6,998 bases of DNA, from contig JAJRXL010000526.1 of NCBI GenBank assembly GCA_024276335.1, positions 1 to 6,998 on the forward strand, written 5' to 3'. Below are positions 6,025-6,998 of this stretch, piece after piece (the first letter of the stretch is position 1; each line of letters starts with the position of its first letter). The notes beneath the pieces are model-generated. The model was not told the origin of the DNA. It was given only the letters and a program-made list of their open reading frames with translations, and did no database searches. This DNA comes from Bacteroidota bacterium (GTDB taxonomy: Bacteria > Bacteroidota > Ignavibacteria > SZUA-365 > JAADGX01). The position numbers and the translations under genes were made by a program.

Positions 6025-6870
6025 ATGACAATGAATAAATCGTACAAGATCAAGTTCAGTCTGGCTACCGTCATTTTATTCACGGTATTATTATTCTGCG
6101 CATCCTTGAAAGGAAAGGCTGACAACGATGGGAAGAAACGTGCTTCGACAATTCGGTTGCCTGTGATCTTTGTATCTAATTATGGCCAATGGAGAAAAGA
6201 CATTCTCTTTGCTGCGCCCGGACCCGGAATGCAGGTGCTCATAAAAAAGGATGGTATAGTATTACCATATAGCTTAAGAAACCACAAAACATTTAATAAT
6301 AAAAATGGATTCCCTGATGAATTTAAAAGCATATCATCGGATATTATTGCTATAAAATTCTATAATGATTTGCCGGCATACTCAATAAAAGGGATCAGGG
6401 AAAGTCGCACAAAATTTCAATTTTACTTAGGACAAGACAGCAGCAAGTGGCTTGAAGGTATTACTTCTTATAAAAGCGTAAAGTATGAAAACGTGTGGAA
6501 AAATATCAACGCAGTAGTAGATGTTAATGGCAACAACATTGAACATACTTTTGAAATAAAACCGGATGGTAATATAGAAAACGCAATCATTCAACTGCAA
6601 GGTGGAAAAATAAAACGAAAGACTAAATATGATCTCCTCATCCTTGATAACAGGAAGGCTATAGGTGAGATTAAATTGAAACGCGCATACACTGTATTAT
6701 CAGGTGATACGCTAATAATTCCATGCGAATTGCAAACAACAAGTAATAACTCATACACATTTAAAATGACCGTTGGCGATTCGAGCACGACAGTCATCAT
6801 TGAAACTGAATTCAGCACATATTTCGGAGGTAGCATTGATGATCGTATATTATGTTCAGGGCACTTCTAA
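6025..6870 (+). CDS. SBBP (seven-bladed beta propeller) repeat protein, N-terminal module, truncated
   Basis: The product has 281 residues. Residues 1-35 form a Sec signal peptide (basic NKSYKIK, hydrophobic core LATVILFTVLLFCASL, probable cleavage after KGKA). No proper lipobox surrounds the Cys. Residues ~45-270 match the conserved module found ahead of SBBP repeats: PVIFVSNYGQW, then LIKKDGIVLPY, then FYLGQDSSKWLEGITSYKSVKYENVWKNI, then IEHTFEIKPDGN. FSTYFGGSIDDRI is the first strand of an SBBP repeat, after which the frame ends in LCSGHF and a stop. Full-length relatives usually carry many such repeats and are several hundred residues longer, so this is a truncated gene. The gene is strikingly AT-rich (about 28-33% GC in sample lines) against GC-rich argS. 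There is no clear Shine-Dalgarno site; ATG at 6031 is an alternative start. Such proteins are generally exported; the ligand is unknown. Confidence 0.75.
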   Translation: MTMNKSYKIKFSLATVILFTVLLFCASLKGKADNDGKKRASTIRLPVIFVSNYGQWRKDILFAAPGPGMQVLIKKDGIVLPYSLRNHKTFNNKNGFPDEFKSISSDIIAIKFYNDLPAYSIKGIRESRTKFQFYLGQDSSKWLEGITSYKSVKYENVWKNINAVVDVNGNNIEHTFEIKPDGNIENAIIQLQGGKIKRKTKYDLLILDNRKAIGEIKLKRAYTVLSGDTLIIPCELQTTSNNSYTFKMTVGDSSTTVIIETEFSTYFGGSIDDRILCSGHF

Positions 6871-6998
6871 AAACCGCCATTTTAATAAACCATTCGTTTC
6901 AGCATAATCCTTCCACAGATTCATCGATTTATACCAACGACTTATTTAAAACCAATCATGACATACGGTCATTTTCTCTGTTGTAAGCATCATATCAC
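6859..6998. mobile_element. Possible end of an insertion sequence interrupting the SBBP gene
   Basis: The SBBP homology stops at about 6858, and GGGCACTTCTAAAAACC begins at 6859. This G-rich start followed by an A-run has the look of an IS terminal inverted repeat. None of the three forward frames after 6871 continues an SBBP repeat. The reverse strand from the window end reads MMLTTEKMTVCHDWF and stops, which could be a transposase C-terminus but is too short to name. The forward reading ATG 6852 to TAA 6986 (44 codons) resembles nothing I know. The opposite end and any target duplication are outside the window. Confidence 0.35.

Noticed and set aside
6852..6986. 44-codon frame starting MFRALLKTAILINHS
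   Set aside because: It overlaps the end of the SBBP frame, has no ribosome site or known similarity, and probably lies in a non-coding IS end.

Overview
The window looks like a genome fragment from an uncultured or poorly studied bacterium of the FCB superphylum (Bacteroidota/Ignavibacteria/KSB1/Zixibacteria-like). The best clue is the C-terminal end of the large protein at 2990-5938, which has the form of a type IX secretion (T9SS) type A sorting domain (NYPNPF...TTI near residues 902-912, then LGREVACLVD and a final LxxGxYxxRL-type strand). A second secreted beta-propeller-type protein follows it. The exact phylum cannot be fixed from sequence alone.

Layout. Positions 1-132 hold the 3' end of a ribosome silencing factor gene (rsfS). 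Positions 251-1882 hold a complete arginyl-tRNA synthetase gene (argS). Both are GC-rich housekeeping genes. Positions 1883 to about 2600 contain no credible gene. This stretch is packed with dispersed repeats: two ~200-bp copies that are almost identical, a third short core, two arrays of AACGTT at 8-bp period, a duplicated CTCCTTGTC pyrimidine tract, and two perfect hairpins. Positions 2600-2863 carry a possible promoter and a strong ribosome binding site.

Positions 2864-5938 encode a ~1,000-residue exported protein made of about fifteen WxDxR-type repeats plus the T9SS tail. Its signal peptide is broken into a second reading frame by two compensating one-base shifts, one of them at a run of nine C. 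A good intrinsic terminator follows. Positions 6025-6870 encode an AT-rich, signal-peptide-bearing N-terminal module of the SBBP (seven-bladed beta propeller) repeat family. It stops abruptly just as the first SBBP repeat begins, at what looks like the end of an insertion sequence. The last 128 bases have no recognisable gene.

The two housekeeping genes act in translation. The two downstream genes are cell-surface or secreted proteins and have no evident functional link to the first pair. I did not find a convincing new multi-gene system. The most notable items are the frame-broken leader with a C9 tract, the nested repeat architecture, and the truncated propeller gene.
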